Assembly: GCA_902702965.1 (NCBI GenBank)
Contig: CACRXP010000661.1
Span: 156,580 to 220,579 of the forward strand
From: Spirometra erinaceieuropaei
Lineage: Eukaryota; Platyhelminthes; Cestoda; Diphyllobothriidea; Diphyllobothriidae
Direction of reading: 5' to 3'
DNA length: 64,000 nucleotides
The stretch's first letter is position 1. Each line of letters begins with the position of its first letter. The position numbers and the translations under genes are program-made. The notes below the pieces were generated by a model. It saw only the letters and a list, made by a program, of their open reading frames with translations. It was not told the origin of the DNA and made no database searches. Of this stretch, positions 45,371-56,739 are shown one piece after another.

Positions 45371-45799
45371 GGTTCGCGTGCTTCGAGCTCATTCATGCTT
45401 GATCGAATACCCGAACTGCGTTGACAGGGAATATTCGGTGGCGGGTCACTAACGAACCTCCGTCGGATGAAGTAATTATGGTTCATTCGACAGATACGGT
45501 CTACGAACCGTTTACCTCGTGCGTGTTGGTGTGTTTGTGTTCCTGGTTCACAGCTAGTGGAGAGGGTTATAAAAGACTGAAGGAGGGCAGAACAATTCCG
45601 CAACAATTATGCATCTAGCTCCAATTCTCTGTCCTTGCTACTCTCCCAGCTTGACCGAGTTCGGTCTGGTTTGTGGTACCCGCCTGTTTGTGGCGTCTGT
45701 TTCGGAAAACCGTATGAATTGTCATTATATCGATCCAAGTAGTATGACATATCTAACTGTGTGTATAATTTTACGCGGGATTTAATGAAAAGTAAAGGC

Positions 45800-45838
45800 C
45801 ATCTCTACAGCAAGAGCCTTATTCGCCTGTCCCCCCAT
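45800..45838 (-). mobile_element. inverted PLE tail fragment
   Basis: On the minus strand AGGCGAATAAGGCTCTTG resembles the post-cleavage tail AGGCTAATAAAGCTCTTG of the PLE lineage that lies downstream in forward orientation (46050-47320). It is probably the inverted tail of that insertion. Confidence 0.45.
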
Positions 45839-45881
45839 CAAGGACATTACCCGAAACGGTACTTCACACATAAGAAGACGC

Positions 45882-45905
45882 AATATATATATATATATAT
45901 ATATA
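45882..45905. repeat. (AT)n microsatellite
   Basis: An uninterrupted AT run just before the PLE coding remnant. Confidence 0.95.
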
Positions 45906-46049
45906 GGATGTAGTTGCTATGCTGCTGCACGTCTATGTTAAATACCTGCTCTCACCTTCATCGACGATGGTTGTACTCTGGTTCGCGAATTGCTTAATGG
46001 CCGGCATGGAGGTCTATAATTTCCGAAATCCCATCGCCTGTGTCGGGGG

Positions 46050-46881
46050 TTGGCGAGATATCTTTGTCGTTATCGACCTGGATCAACTGCTGACATTCAA
46101 GGAACGTCTGAATGCGGTCTTACCGGACATAAAATTTACAATGGAGGAGGAAGAGGATAACCAGCTGGCCTTCCTGGATGTCCTCGTATGCCGCAAAGAT
46201 TGTGGTGGACTAAACACCAAAGTGTTCAACAAAGCGACAAATACGATGCAAGTACTGAACTTCAACAGCAACCACCCAATCAGCCACAAACGCGGTGTCG
46301 AAACGTACTGCAGTGAGCCGGAAGACAAGATTGCCGAACTACAATACCTCCGACTGGTCTTCAAAGTCAATGGCTACCCGCGCAACTTTGTCAGCCAATG
46401 CATACGCAAAATGGACGAAAGGTCTAACTGCACGGACACCAAAGCTTGGCGAGCGCTTCCATATGTCATGAACGTTTCAGAAGATGTTGGCCGCCTTCTC
46501 GCACCACTTGGAGATGAAGTGACACACAGACCGGAGGCAACCATCAGGCATCAGTTAATGAAATCGAAAGACCCACTGCCACGGCAAGAAACGTCTGGAG
46601 TCGTTTATCGGGTCTGGTGAAGTTGCGGGCAAAGCAACTACGTTGGAGAAACCGGAAGACAAGTCCAAACGCGATTGGTCGAACAGGTTGCAGCGGTTCG
46701 GAGAAATAACGCCAGCTCCCAAGTTGCGGCTCTTTCGACGAGATCCGGCCACACATTCAGATACGACGAGGCCGAAATTCTCACAGGAGGTGACAACCGC
46801 GTGAGCCGGGAGATGCTTGACTCGTGGTTTACTGACCCCCAGTCTATTAACAAATGCAATGATCTTCCCATTCCATACTAA
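46050..46881 (+). pseudogene. Penelope-like element, connector and GIY-YIG, one nonsense codon
   Basis: The frame 45919-46881 is open except for TGA at 46618-46620. After a damaged motif C (GGWRDIFVVI, where other copies have YVDD) come the connector (LAFLDVLVCRK, HPISHKRGVETY, NGYPRNFVSQCIRK) and the nuclease. The nuclease has GVVYRVW, the stop, NYVGETGRQV, RLVEQ, SQVAAL, SGHTFRYDE and SINKCNDLP. Where the other copies have the catalytic glutamate (LEAW) this one has aspartate (LDSW). The reverse transcriptase core is missing. Confidence 0.88.
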
Positions 46882-47320
46882 GTGTTGAGACTTCGCCTAG
46901 GCGGAGTAATTGGCCACGCGGGGAGCGCACAGGTTAACACTTTTCCCAACACCAGGGTCAGCGCGTCAGATGGTCGAGCAATCATCACACAAACATCCAA
47001 CGCACATGATGAAATTGCAGCAATTAGCGACACGAGTGTCGGCCATCAAACAAATAAACCACCAAGTGCAACGATCCCGGATGAAGGGGGGGGGGGGAAC
47101 CGTGAATGTTCATAGGTATGTGGTAGCATGGCGACTGCCTCCTGTAAATACTGCAGCCCATTATGAATGAACTACCCGTATCTGCTTCGTCTTTGATGAT
47201 GGGTTCGAGCAGGAACCCGAAACGTTAAGCTAATAAAGCTCTTGTTCCAGCGATTGTGTCTCCTATTTCAGGACTGCTTCCTGGGACTCGTTTCTTGGCT
47301 TCTATTTGCAACGCTCAGTT
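46882..47320 (+). mobile_element. PLE 3' untranslated region
   Basis: It matches 19650-19990 over most of its length (TCGAGCAATCATCACA, GTGTCGGCCATCAAACAA, CGGATGAAGGGG, TGGCGACTGC). It includes the hammerhead-like motif at 47193 and AATAAA at 47232. A run of twelve G at about 47087-47098 is longer than in the sister copy. Confidence 0.75.
47189..47237 (+). ncRNA. hammerhead-like motif, PLE 3' region
   Basis: TTGATGA (47193-47199, first base T), extra T, helix II GGGTTC / GAACCC (perfect 6 bp, 47201-47206 with 47213-47218), GAA (47219-47221), ACGT (47222-47225), T as the potential cleavage base, then AAGC. AATAAA at 47232. Confidence 0.5.
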
Positions 47321-47619
47321 TTCGTGGCTCAGACAGTTGTTAGTCAAAAAAGCATAAATTGAGGCAATAAAACTGCCAACTTGACCCATTATGACGCATG
47401 GATTTAAAGCTGCGAAGACTCAGAGAGTCTTTTTTCACATTCACATTTCACCGAGAAGTGCTAGTAGCTTTCCACTGCTTTGTCAGCTTTTTGGAAATCA
47501 CACAACCCTCCTTATCGTTTAGGCGACAAAACGATCCAACATGCATAGAGTGTTAAAAATACACACACGGATATACAGTCTGACTGATCATGAGGTTATC
47601 TCAGGTCTGCTCTAACTTT

Positions 47620-47960
47620 GTCTGGTGGAGGTCATGCAGTGAACCACACGTTGGTAGAGCTCTTACATAGGCGACAGTTCGACCGTCGTTGCCGACAATG
47701 TCCCCCTGGTGCTCCACAGCAAATTGAGAGTAGACACGGTGACTCGTGCGTAAATTTGTTTATTGTGGTGGTAGAATCGCACAGTATCCGTCGCGCTCTC
47801 TTCCTCACCCCTATCTTAGCCCGGTATCGAGACACAGTCATAAAGATCGAAGACGGAAGACGGTTCAGGTGTCTGGCATGGCCTAGGCGTACTACCACAC
47901 TGCCTGGTCTACAAACACTTGACCAGGATTCAAGTCAACAACAAATGGGTAGGTCACTGT
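47620..47960 (-). repeat. dispersed repeat of the 9270-10805 family
   Basis: On the minus strand: AATCCTGGTCAAGTGTTTGT, a GTGTGGTAG block, CCGGGCTAAGATAGGGGTGA, GAGAGCGCGACGGATACTG, and GTGGAGCACCAGG near the end. Open frames on both strands here are incidental. Confidence 0.6.
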
Positions 47961-48029
47961 TGATCAGCAATGTTTATCTTTAATGAGAAAAATTGGAAGA
48001 AATGGTGGCGGGCGAACATTGCTTTCAAA

Positions 48030-48480
48030 AACTTCTCGTCAGGCCAGTACAGTTATATGGGACGGGATGCAGTGAATGAAAAAAGTCGATAAAATTTAGT
48101 CTTTAAAAGACAGGCTAGGCAAGAACGGAAGGGCGCAGAAAGTTGTATGTGGTTAGTCAACCTTTGACCACGGTAAGCACAGAGCCTGAACGAGGTTCAT
48201 CTGGGCGCATAGGGTCGGTTTCCGCAACCTGATGGTGCCGCTTCTGCTGTTGCTAAAAGGCGCTGGCTCAATAGCTTAGAGTAGCTCTAGGGGACCTTAT
48301 AAATCGCACGAAATGCGGGGTCCACACGATGCCCTGAATCCACTGCATGCGCAAGGATAGCGCTGTCTATTCTCCTAGTTTCACCTTTTGCCATCCATGC
48401 GGGAATGTGCTCTCGTATTCTTTTGTAAAGGCGCCTACTCGTACGATTTGAGCGAGAAGTTCGTGAAAGCAACGTTTGTT
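48030..48480 (-). pseudogene. second PLE lineage, GIY-YIG remnant
   Basis: The minus-strand frame (48470-48290) carries RLYKRIREHIPAWMAKGETR, then IDSAILAHAVDSGHRVD and AFRAIYKVP. This matches the remnant at 18790-18980 and is the C-terminal half of the GIY-YIG domain. The 3' UTR down to about 48030 is shared too. The GIY tyrosine region and the reverse transcriptase are missing. Confidence 0.75.
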
Positions 48481-48879
48481 CGCCACTTTTTCTTCTGAAT
48501 ACAGCTATGGCGATTTTCACAACTCTAAAATTGGAAGAGCATTTTCCCTCCTTTCTATGTGTATTAAGAGCCCTAGCACGAAAAGGACAGTTCATACGCC
48601 ACCCCGCAATCCACGAGTTTTTAAAATAGTCGCCATATCAGAAGATGAGACACGATCCACTGAACTGTTCTATAAAAACCATGCCTGTGAAGGAATTAAC
48701 CACGATCTTCCCCAGAATGACTTATCAAGAGCTGTTTGAAAGCAATAGTGCAAAATGATTCAGTCTATTCTGAGTGAAGGAGAATTCCTGATCTAGACAT
48801 GGTGCCAGAAAATGCGTAATGTTACAACAACTTGGAAACCGGTGAGACATGGCTTTCGGCGAGATTACCACGGAGATCG

Positions 48880-49330
48880 TGTACTCGAATGATCATCTCT
48901 TCGAATTGCATGATGGGTCTTCAACACTCATAGGAACTACTAGTAGGTCATCCTAGAAACGAAGCTAGCAAGCTGTGGGCAAAGGGTGTCAAATTCTATC
49001 CAAATCTCGTAGTTCCAGAGCTCATGACGATTCAAGAAAATATATGGTGCATCAAATACTTTGAAGTCGACTAACCATGGTGAACGTAATCCGGAGGTTG
49101 GCTAGGTAACCGCGGACGTGGTTTACTTCATTGATCACTTTGATGCTTGCCAGTGAGTAATCCTATCCAAGAATCTGACAGAATGTGGATACAAGGTGTC
49201 AAATCCATCCGAATCTAATAAATTTAAGAAATGGTAAACTAGAAGGACGATTTTTCTGGTAGTCGATAGTCCCAAAAGATGACTTCCTCATATTCGTAGG
49301 GCACTATCGTCGCCTGGAAGACCATATATA
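48880..49330 (+). repeat. dispersed repeat, copy 2
   Basis: Related to 45120-45370. The motif CAAGCTGTG with AAAGGGTGTCAAAT appears twice (near 48969 and, diverged, 49185), suggesting an internal partial duplication. Confidence 0.5.
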
Positions 49331-49835
49331 TTGTCCAAAAATATCCCACTTAAATAATAAGGCTGTAAAACTAATGATTTCATCGGTCGATTTCTTTTCT
49401 TCTGTCACTTCTTTGACCTGTGACCACATGGAACTTCTACTCGTGCGACCTCTTCAGTCGAATTGCACCTTCCCTCTGACTGCTTGCAGTCGGATCGGTC
49501 CCGAAATAACCCGTTGTTTACTCCCATATATGCGTGACGTTTTAAAAAAGTCTCCTCAATTTCGGTTGGTTCTTCGTCCGGTATTTGGGAATATTAAAAC
49601 CTTGAATGACCACATACAGCTCTTTGGTCGTGGTGTACATTTATTTTCACGGGAATGCATTATGTAGTTTCGGGCTTCTCCTCTTTCTTGAAAAGGCGTT
49701 CATTACTTTAGGAGGATTAGGTTAATGCAATAATGGTCTATTATGGAGGTTCTAAAGATGTTTGTGAACACTGACACTATTCACCTTTTCGTTATGTACT
49801 ACATATTACTAATGTGGTAAGAACAGCAACCGCGC

Positions 49836-49885
49836 TGCTTTGATGATGGGAACGAAGAAGTTTCCGGAACGCCTGTGGAAATAAA
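49836..49885 (+). ncRNA. hammerhead-like motif, isolated relic
   Basis: TTGATGA (49840-49846), extra T, helix II GGGAAC / GTTTCC (49848-49853 with 49860-49865, one wobble pair), then GGAACGCC where others have GAAACGTC. AATAAA follows at about 49880. No PLE coding sequence was recognised upstream, so this is probably the tail of a decayed copy. Confidence 0.4.
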
Positions 49886-50029
49886 CTTTGGTCAATGAGT
49901 CCAACCTTTTTTCTTCGTATTTGATGGAAAATGCTGAACGTGACAAGGTACTTGGACCTTGAATATTTGCGTATATATATATAATGTTAGATAGGCACTC
50001 ACTGATCGCGTTGCGGAAATACCACGTCA

Positions 50030-50990
50030 TGTTGCGTCTTGGGGCTCTCTTTCTTGAGCCTCGCCAATAGCCGCGTAGCGACTCGTAATAGATACAGAAT
50101 GCCGATGGCTAATATGTCAGAAATGGTAATTCCAGTGTCCCTTGTCTTGGTAAGCAATGCTATTCTGCGTACAAGTGTATACGTGCGTATATATATATTG
50201 GGTAGTGGGCGCTCCCCGATCGTTCTTACGGAACTGACTCGTTCCGTTGTGCCTTACAGGCTCTCTCTCTTTCTCGAGCCCAACCAGCAGCCGCACTGCG
50301 GCGCAAAATATAGGCCGCATGTTATTACCGGCAAAGACAAGGCAGACTGGAATGTCCATTTCTGGTTTACTTGGTGTCGTCAGCCAGTCATGCCCAACCT
50401 CGGAGTGTGGAACACCCGAGGCTCGAACTCGCGACCTGTTGGTTTAGAAGTCAACGCCTCTACTCACCGGGCCACGAGCCCGTTGCCTTGTCGGTTTTCG
50501 GTCGGGAATACATAATGGTAGGAGGCGCTCACCGATCGTTCTTACGGAACTCACTCGTTCCGTTGTGTCTTGCGGGCTCTCTCTCGAGCCCAACCAGCAG
50601 CCGCACAGCGGCGCATGATATAGGCTGTATGTTGTTAGGAACGAGTGAGTTCCGTAAGAACGATAGGTGTATATTCCCGATCGAAAACCGACAGGGCAAC
50701 GGGCTCGTGGCCCGGTGCGTAGAGGCGTTGACTTCTAAACCAACAGGTCGCGAGTTCGAGCCTCGTGTGTTCCACATTTCGGGGTTGGGTATGACTGGCT
50801 GACGACGGCTAATAAGTCAGAAATGGCCATTCCAGTTTGCTCTGTCTTTGTCGGTAATTACATACCGTACATATGTATACGCCGGAGGGTGCTCACCGAC
50901 CACGCTACAAGACCTACTCATCCCATTGTGCCTTTGGCCTTGATTGAGGGCTTCGAATGCAGTCACGTAGCGACTAAGTCTATGTGCAAA
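50030..50990. mobile_element. SINE cluster, tandem and inverted tRNA-Arg-like units
   Basis: Fragments at 50030-50205 come first. A full minus-strand unit follows at about 50206-50518, then a second partial minus unit to 50637. A plus-strand unit begins at 50638 and runs to about 50870, with a further minus fragment at 50880-50985. The minus unit at 50319-50518 and the plus unit at 50640-50860 are near-identical inverted copies, giving a long imperfect palindrome. The tRNA-like body has a GGGCTCGTGGCCCGGTG 5' side, a TCT anticodon loop and a GAGTTCGAG B box. Confidence 0.85.
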
Positions 50991-51640
50991 CGTGTAGGAT
51001 AGCGTAAATATCTGCTCATTTAGTGGAAGATCGACTTCCTTGTTCAACGCGTTCGTAATGAGGCTCTGCCAAGCTGAACAGAGTAACGCGTTAATATTTC
51101 GTCCAAGTTTTTGCATTTACACCTGAAACGCAGTTCAGCCTAGCGAGTGTTGGGGGGCTTCTAGCGAGCTCCCCTTTTGCTGTCGAATTTTAAACTCACT
51201 TATGAGGAACTTTGGGAAAGATGCATCTGGAACAACAGCTCAATCGTCCGTCAAGTTTTAATGACACTCCGTTGGCTAAATCATTGCCCAATGGAACGGC
51301 GCAGAGCTTGACAGGTTTCCGCTCACACTACATTTCACGACTTTCGTAGAATTTGTGACAGATGCTTGTCCCAGACAGCAAACTGAGGACATCCGTCGTT
51401 TGGACTATTCGAGCAGCATTCACTTAAGAAAAGGTGATTGATTGTGCGTCAGGAAGCCGAAGGAGTATTCTTTACCCCCAACGGTTGTCTGGGGACTTAT
51501 CATATTCACTTGTGACCAATAGATACTGTGATGACTTATTGTTCCTTTAAATGCCCTAGCCCTGGAGTTATTCGGCACAAAATGAGTTCATTGTTGAAAA
51601 TGTCCTCCCTATAGGCATATCTGGCAACCGTATGGTATAT
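50991..51640. other. non-coding stretch
   Basis: No feature recognised. Confidence 0.4.
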
Positions 51641-51985
51641 GTCGGGAAGCACTTACTTCGGGGAGCAATTGTACTAAAAGAAAATAACTGGCCACAATTG
51701 CTCCTATGTGTCAGAAAAAGAAATAAAAAGATATCGCGATGGCTGTTGCGTGAGGGTGATCAAGATGTTTTAAGGTAGTCACCTGAGTAAAAATGCGGCA
51801 GTACAATATCCTTTCGATAATGCCCTAAAAGGGACATTAAACTCATTTACTTCTTTCATTAAATGGCAAAATTTGTGTCAATTTTAATCGGTGACAGTAT
51901 GGAGAATCAAAATTTCTGATACTAAAAAGTTCATAGATGTTTAATTCTTTTGGTCAACGGAAATGCTCTCCGATGTTAGTAATGC
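51641..51985 (+). mobile_element. small MITE-like element, copy 1
   Basis: Terminal inverted repeats TTCGGGGAGCAATTG (left) and GCTCTCCGATGTTAGTAATG (right, diverged) enclose about 320 bp. The interior AGAAAATAACTGG, then GTCAGAAA and GATGTTTTAAGGTAG, recurs on the opposite strand at 61848-62185. No coding frame. Confidence 0.65.
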
Positions 51986-54900
51986 CGCCTATAAACCATG
52001 CTCTTTGCGCATATTCTTGTTCTCATCAGAGGTCAAGGTAGCATACTAACTGTTTGGCAATAATTTTATCCGTGGTGCATCAAAATAAGCATTTGCTATT
52101 TTTCATCTCTAATCCATCTGCAAGATTATGCCCCTAAGCTAAAGCGGAAGAGAAACTTAAAGCTTAGGCAGTTTTACGCTGTCGGATAAGCCGATGATTT
52201 CAACTGATGTATATCATAAGCACGATCTTTCCGTTCCACATTCTAATTCTACTTTTTCTGGGCGTACTGCCATAGTCTTCAGCGGATTCGCGCCATCTCT
52301 TATTTCATGAATAAGGAGATTTCACGTGGCATTAGTTGATTGAAAACTGCCTGTTCTCTTAATCTCTTTAGTGCCTTTGTATATTTTGGTTATTTCAGCG
52401 TCTCCGCTAACACTTTATGCCCTCCGTCAGTCAAAGGGCCAAATCTCATCAGCTTGCCGTGTTCCGGGAGAAACTTTTTGTTAAAGCCATAGTACAACAG
52501 TCTTTCAATAGCTTGTTAAACGACCTGTTTTGGTCAAAACTGTGGTAGTTTTTAGAGTGCAAACTCAATTTTTTCGCAGGAGGGAGCAGATAGGCGGCAA
52601 CTTTCGTCGCATATAAAGTTGTCCGCAAAACCATTCAATATAAATCAAAAATAGTACGCGCGGACTCAAGTCTGTTACCACAAAGTTTAAGAGACCTCAA
52701 GCAGCACAGCGTCTCGTTGAATCTAGACTAGGAATGTGACGCAATTTAATCGGACTAAAAGAATTGCAGTCAGCAATCAATATTCTGATAACGACCCGGT
52801 GAATTTCAAATAGAACTTCATTTTTTCGAAATATCGACAGACTGCATCCACGGTTCGCCTTTTACGAATGCTCCTAAAAGTTTCATTTGCAGATTTTGAG
52901 CAGCGCAAGATCTCGGCGTCGTCTGAACGGAATAGTGAGAGTAATTTAGTCGTGCGACTTCCTGAACAGATCGCAGTAAGCAAATTCACCACAGTCCATA
53001 AAAAGTAATATGCAAAAACACAAACTGGTTAGGGGATAGGACCAAGCGAGAAATATTGTCTCAAGCACTGCAAAAAGGCACTACAGTTGCAAAAATTTCA
53101 CCCTCATTTGCTCATCGGAAACTTCGGCAAGCACGGTCATCAATGGAGTGCCGTAAAGAACAGCGATTATGTCGACCGAGAGATCACATTATTCGAAAAA
53201 GTGGGCAGCAATGAACTATCCTTCGCATAAGAATAAGTGCATGTTGGGTGATCCTGACGGCAGGTGTTATTTGTGTCATAGGTTGTGTAAGTAATCGAGC
53301 GTCTGCAGCAGACGATCGTTTGAAGGTGGCTGCTTTAGTAATTTGGGAAGTTTTGCGTAGGATATTCAAGTAGGTGCTTCCACAGCCCAGTTACTCTCCC
53401 TCAGGAGCCGACTTCGTAGCAAACTACAGTTTCTAAGACCCACAGTACGACAAAGTTGATGATAGATACAACGGATATATCGACATGATCATCTATAAGT
53501 CCAAATGGTTAGTTTAGTCAAAAACCAGCAGTGGCTTTTAGTCGTGCATATTGATTGCAAAATCTAACTTATCAGTTAAAGGACCGATTTATGTAGACTA
53601 TTCATCAAACGTAAAAGACGCTGACAGAAATAAAACTTGAAAATTAAAAAAAAATATCAACAATTAGCACCTAAATAGTATCCTGAGTAAAATAAGTTGA
53701 AACAGTCAACATTAACTTACTTTAACTTAACTTACTTACTTTAGCCCGATTTTGAGGAAGATGCCTGTTACTGTTCTATTTCAAGTTGTAGACGATACAG
53801 ATGCCCATGGGTTGCACAGTATGTCAATCCCTGAAAGCCCAGACATGTGTTCCGCCGATACAGATGGTATGAGTAACTTTGAATTCAAACAATAACGCCG
53901 AAGGACTGGTGGTCTTATATTTGTAGAACAAGCATTTCTTGACCGTGCATTTTTATCCCCCGAAGTGCTATTTGCCTTTGTAACAAGCCCTGTTTGTCCG
54001 AACTATGGTAATCTTTATTTTATCTAGCAAACAAATTAAATGTCCAACGAGAAATGGACGGAGTTTTAATTGGAAAACAGACTGCGCACTCATAGCAATT
54101 ACGAGTGTTCGCGGGTTAACTTGCACCTAAATTTGGTCAAACTCACTGCGCTGAGCAAATTGCATCTCTCCAAGATGGATGATAGCAGATCCGGCAAGCA
54201 CAGCCTCGGCTATTTTTTGCTAATCACATGACTCGCTTCTGACGTGAAGGAGGTGTTAACAGTCAGGATGTTCACCATCGATTTACGCCTGGGCTCAGTC
54301 CGCCGGCTTTTACTACCTCTTTACGACGGCATTAATTTGCGATCTGCTCAGTACCGTGCATTCGCGTGACAAATCCTATTGGTCGCTATAAATATATGCC
54401 AGAACAAAATACTTCAGTGATGAAGTAATTAACCCGCTGTGTCAGAATATCGAATTTATAGTTGAGAGAATAAGATTTTATGCTGACGGTCTAAAAATCA
54501 GTTCAAAATGAAAACTACGTTATTGTGCTAAAACAAATTTACATACATCGAGCTAGAAACCACGGAGTTGGGATTTTACTTGATAATTGCCAACATTAAC
54601 TAAAAGTCATTTGATTACCGATCACAATTCTACAGGACCGAGTACAATGGCAAATTGTCGAACCTAGGCTGAATGTGTCGTCTAATCAGCTCGCTGGGTT
54701 TGCCCGTCATACATGCAAATGAGTGAGAGTTTCCATGTGTAGTAATTGAAATAGACTGATTTTTTCAGACCATATTTCATGCAGTTTAAATCATTTCTAG
54801 TCAATGAACAATTCGAGGTCTTATTTAATGCGAACACTTTTCCATTCGTCCGAAGCTCCTCTCTTACTTACTTTAACGAATGAATTAATTTGGTCGCGCA

Positions 54901-55079
54901 ATTTAACTGCCTGACCACGCGGAACCTTTCTTGGAGTAAAAGTGGAGTTGTCCTACCATAAAACTAATCTAATTTTTTCATCCGTTAGTTTATATCGTGC
55001 TAAGTTTTATGTACATAGAGGTGAACGTTTAGTTTTGTAGAAGCAAATTTTCTTCGGTAGCCAACCCGACGGATGGCAG
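51986..55079. other. long stretch without a recognised gene
   Basis: AT-rich and anonymous, with only short open frames. I saw no repeat shared with other parts of the window. Confidence 0.4.
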
Positions 55080-55330
55080 TTGCCAAAGTTTACGAATGAT
55101 TACCAATCACTCACATAGGACAACAACGCAAGGAATCAATATCCACATTAGCAAAGATTGACTTTAAGGGAATTAAAAGCATAAAAATCAATATTAAAGG
55201 TAATGCACAGTACGTTTAAGAATACCAATTCAGTGAAAAAACGGAAAATTCTGAAAGCGTTAGAAATGGTTGTAATTGTGTAATGTGGCAGCGAAAATGT
55301 GGCAATATTCGTGAATAGTTTTTTTTAATG
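55080..55330 (-). repeat. dispersed repeat family 3, minus-strand copy
   Basis: It corresponds to the 14330-14520 part of the family: AAATGGTTGTAATTGTG, and the block around GATTACCAATCACTC, which matches GAGTGATTATCAATC. Confidence 0.45.
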
Positions 55331-55664
55331 AAGTTTGCGTTTCAATTATCTTCAAATATAGGTGATATTTCCGGTTTACCGAGAACCTAACTTCTGAGCA
55401 TAGATTTCAAAACGGGTTTTCGACAATTAGTAAATTTTTACGTTTTTACATTGATTGAAATGCGTTTCAATTAGACAAACGGAATTTGCTTTATTTCGCA
55501 GATAGGGACGTTTGAGGAATAAAGTTTTCAAAATGGCAGATATTTCTAGGCTGATCAGTGGCCTGTAAATTGATAGCTTTAATCGTAAACATGCCATTTT
55601 CTGTGTATAAAGAGAACTTTTCTTCTGTGAAACGAACTTATCTTTGTTTTTGTTTTAGATAACA

Positions 55665-56645
55665 TTGAGTTTCAGACCGTGTTTGAATACTTGTGATGTT
55701 CTGTGTTTCCAATCGACTGCCAATATAGGCAGATTCCGTATTACGTGTTTGTCAAAACCTAAAAATAAGACACTCACGAACTGTAACGAACCCGGAGGAA
55801 GGATGCAAGAACTACGACATCTCCGGGACCAATTGACAAAGAACGGTTACCCAAATAGTTTTATCAGTTGCTGCATACGCACGCACCCACGCCGGACAAA
55901 CGGAAAAGAGACACCAACAATTTGGCACTCCTTACCGTACATAAAGAATGTGTCCGGAGCTACAGAACGCATTGCGTCAGAGCTAGGCGTGGGCATCGCT
56001 CATCATCCGGCGGCCACCATGCGTAGCAGGATCATGAGAATGAAGGATCGGCTGGACGCAGGTGAACAATCGGGCGTAGTCTATCAAATCACGTGCGAAA
56101 ACTGTCCTTGCCATTACACAGGCCATACAGGACGACGTCTCAGCTCGCGAATACTTGAGCACAAACCTGCCGTTCGAAGAGGCGCCACACTATCTCAAGT
56201 CGCCACTCACACGCTTGAGGAAGACCATGAGTTAGACTTCGCCAGCACGCGGATATTGGCGCAAGCCGGCAACAAGACAGGACAAGAACTGTTGGAGGCG
56301 TGTGTGTCGGAAACCAACTCTATCAACAGACACATCGATTTGCCTGCGTGTTATCACGGACTCCGCCCACGCAACCAGGTGGCGCAGCTCACATCGTCGC
56401 GAAGTAAAAAAAGGCGTCACCACGCCGGGGGACCATCGTGGACTAGGCGGCACAAACCTTGCCTAGCCACGGACATAGTCCTTTCCCGCAAGGAACAGCG
56501 ATATAAATGTTCACACATTGCTGCACTTACGCAGTCTCTGATAATGGACTCCGGTTCGAGTTCGAAAGCTCAGGCAGATAAATCTACTGTCCCAGTGATC
56601 GTGCCTTCGTTTTTTTTAAATAAGACACTACTTGAAAGCCAATAG
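55665..56645 (+). CDS. Penelope-like element, intact connector and GIY-YIG frame (5' truncated)
   Basis: A 326-codon open frame; PLE homology starts at about residue 43 (near 55790), so the first 42 codons are flanking sequence read through. Residues 46-100 are the connector (MQELRHLRDQLTKNGYPNSF, WHSLPYIKNVS). The nuclease spans about 137-230: GVVY (137-140), YTGHTG (151-156), Arg162, catalytic Glu211 in LLEACVSE, and NSINRHIDLP (218-227). All key GIY-YIG residues are present and uninterrupted. The reverse transcriptase is absent, so it cannot move alone. Residues after about 240 form a basic tail that runs into the 3' UTR and over the hammerhead-like motif. Whether it is expressed is unknown. 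Confidence 0.85.
   Translation: MSFRPCLNTCDVLCFQSTANIGRFRITCLSKPKNKTLTNCNEPGGRMQELRHLRDQLTKNGYPNSFISCCIRTHPRRTNGKETPTIWHSLPYIKNVSGATERIASELGVGIAHHPAATMRSRIMRMKDRLDAGEQSGVVYQITCENCPCHYTGHTGRRLSSRILEHKPAVRRGATLSQVATHTLEEDHELDFASTRILAQAGNKTGQELLEACVSETNSINRHIDLPACYHGLRPRNQVAQLTSSRSKKRRHHAGGPSWTRRHKPCLATDIVLSRKEQRYKCSHIAALTQSLIMDSGSSSKAQADKSTVPVIVPSFFLNKTLLESQ
56534..56575 (+). ncRNA. hammerhead-like motif with AGCT palindrome
   Basis: Helix I GTCT (56534-56537) with AGGC (56572-56575). Core CTGATAA (56538-56544; G changed to A). Extra T. Helix II GGACTC / GAGTTC (56546-56551 with 56558-56563, 6 bp with one wobble pair). GAA (56564-56566), AGCT (56567-56570), cleavage after C56571. Compared with ACGT copies, the palindrome changed but stayed self-complementary. 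It overlaps the end of the open frame. Confidence 0.5.
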
Positions 56646-56730
56646 AAGCGAAGAGCCGAGTCCCAGGAAGTAGTCTTGAAAAGGTCCCGGCGATCGTGGC
56701 TCCTTCTTCAAGACTACTTGAAAGCATTTA
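56625..56730. mobile_element. inverted PLE tails and duplicated flank
   Basis: 56641-56688 is the terminal PLE block in reverse (AAGCGAAGAG, then GAGTCCCAGGAAGTAGTC). From 56689 a forward tail follows (CCGGCGATCGTGGCTCCTTC, TTCAAGAC). ACTACTTGAAAGC occurs at both edges (56628-56640 and 56713-56725), consistent with a target duplication around a tail insertion. Confidence 0.6.
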
Positions 56731-56739
56731 CCAAAGAAG

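Noticed and set aside
50039..50802. Several long overlapping frames (up to 158 codons) on both strands
   Set aside because: They lie wholly inside the inverted SINE units, and the same peptides recur wherever the SINE occurs.
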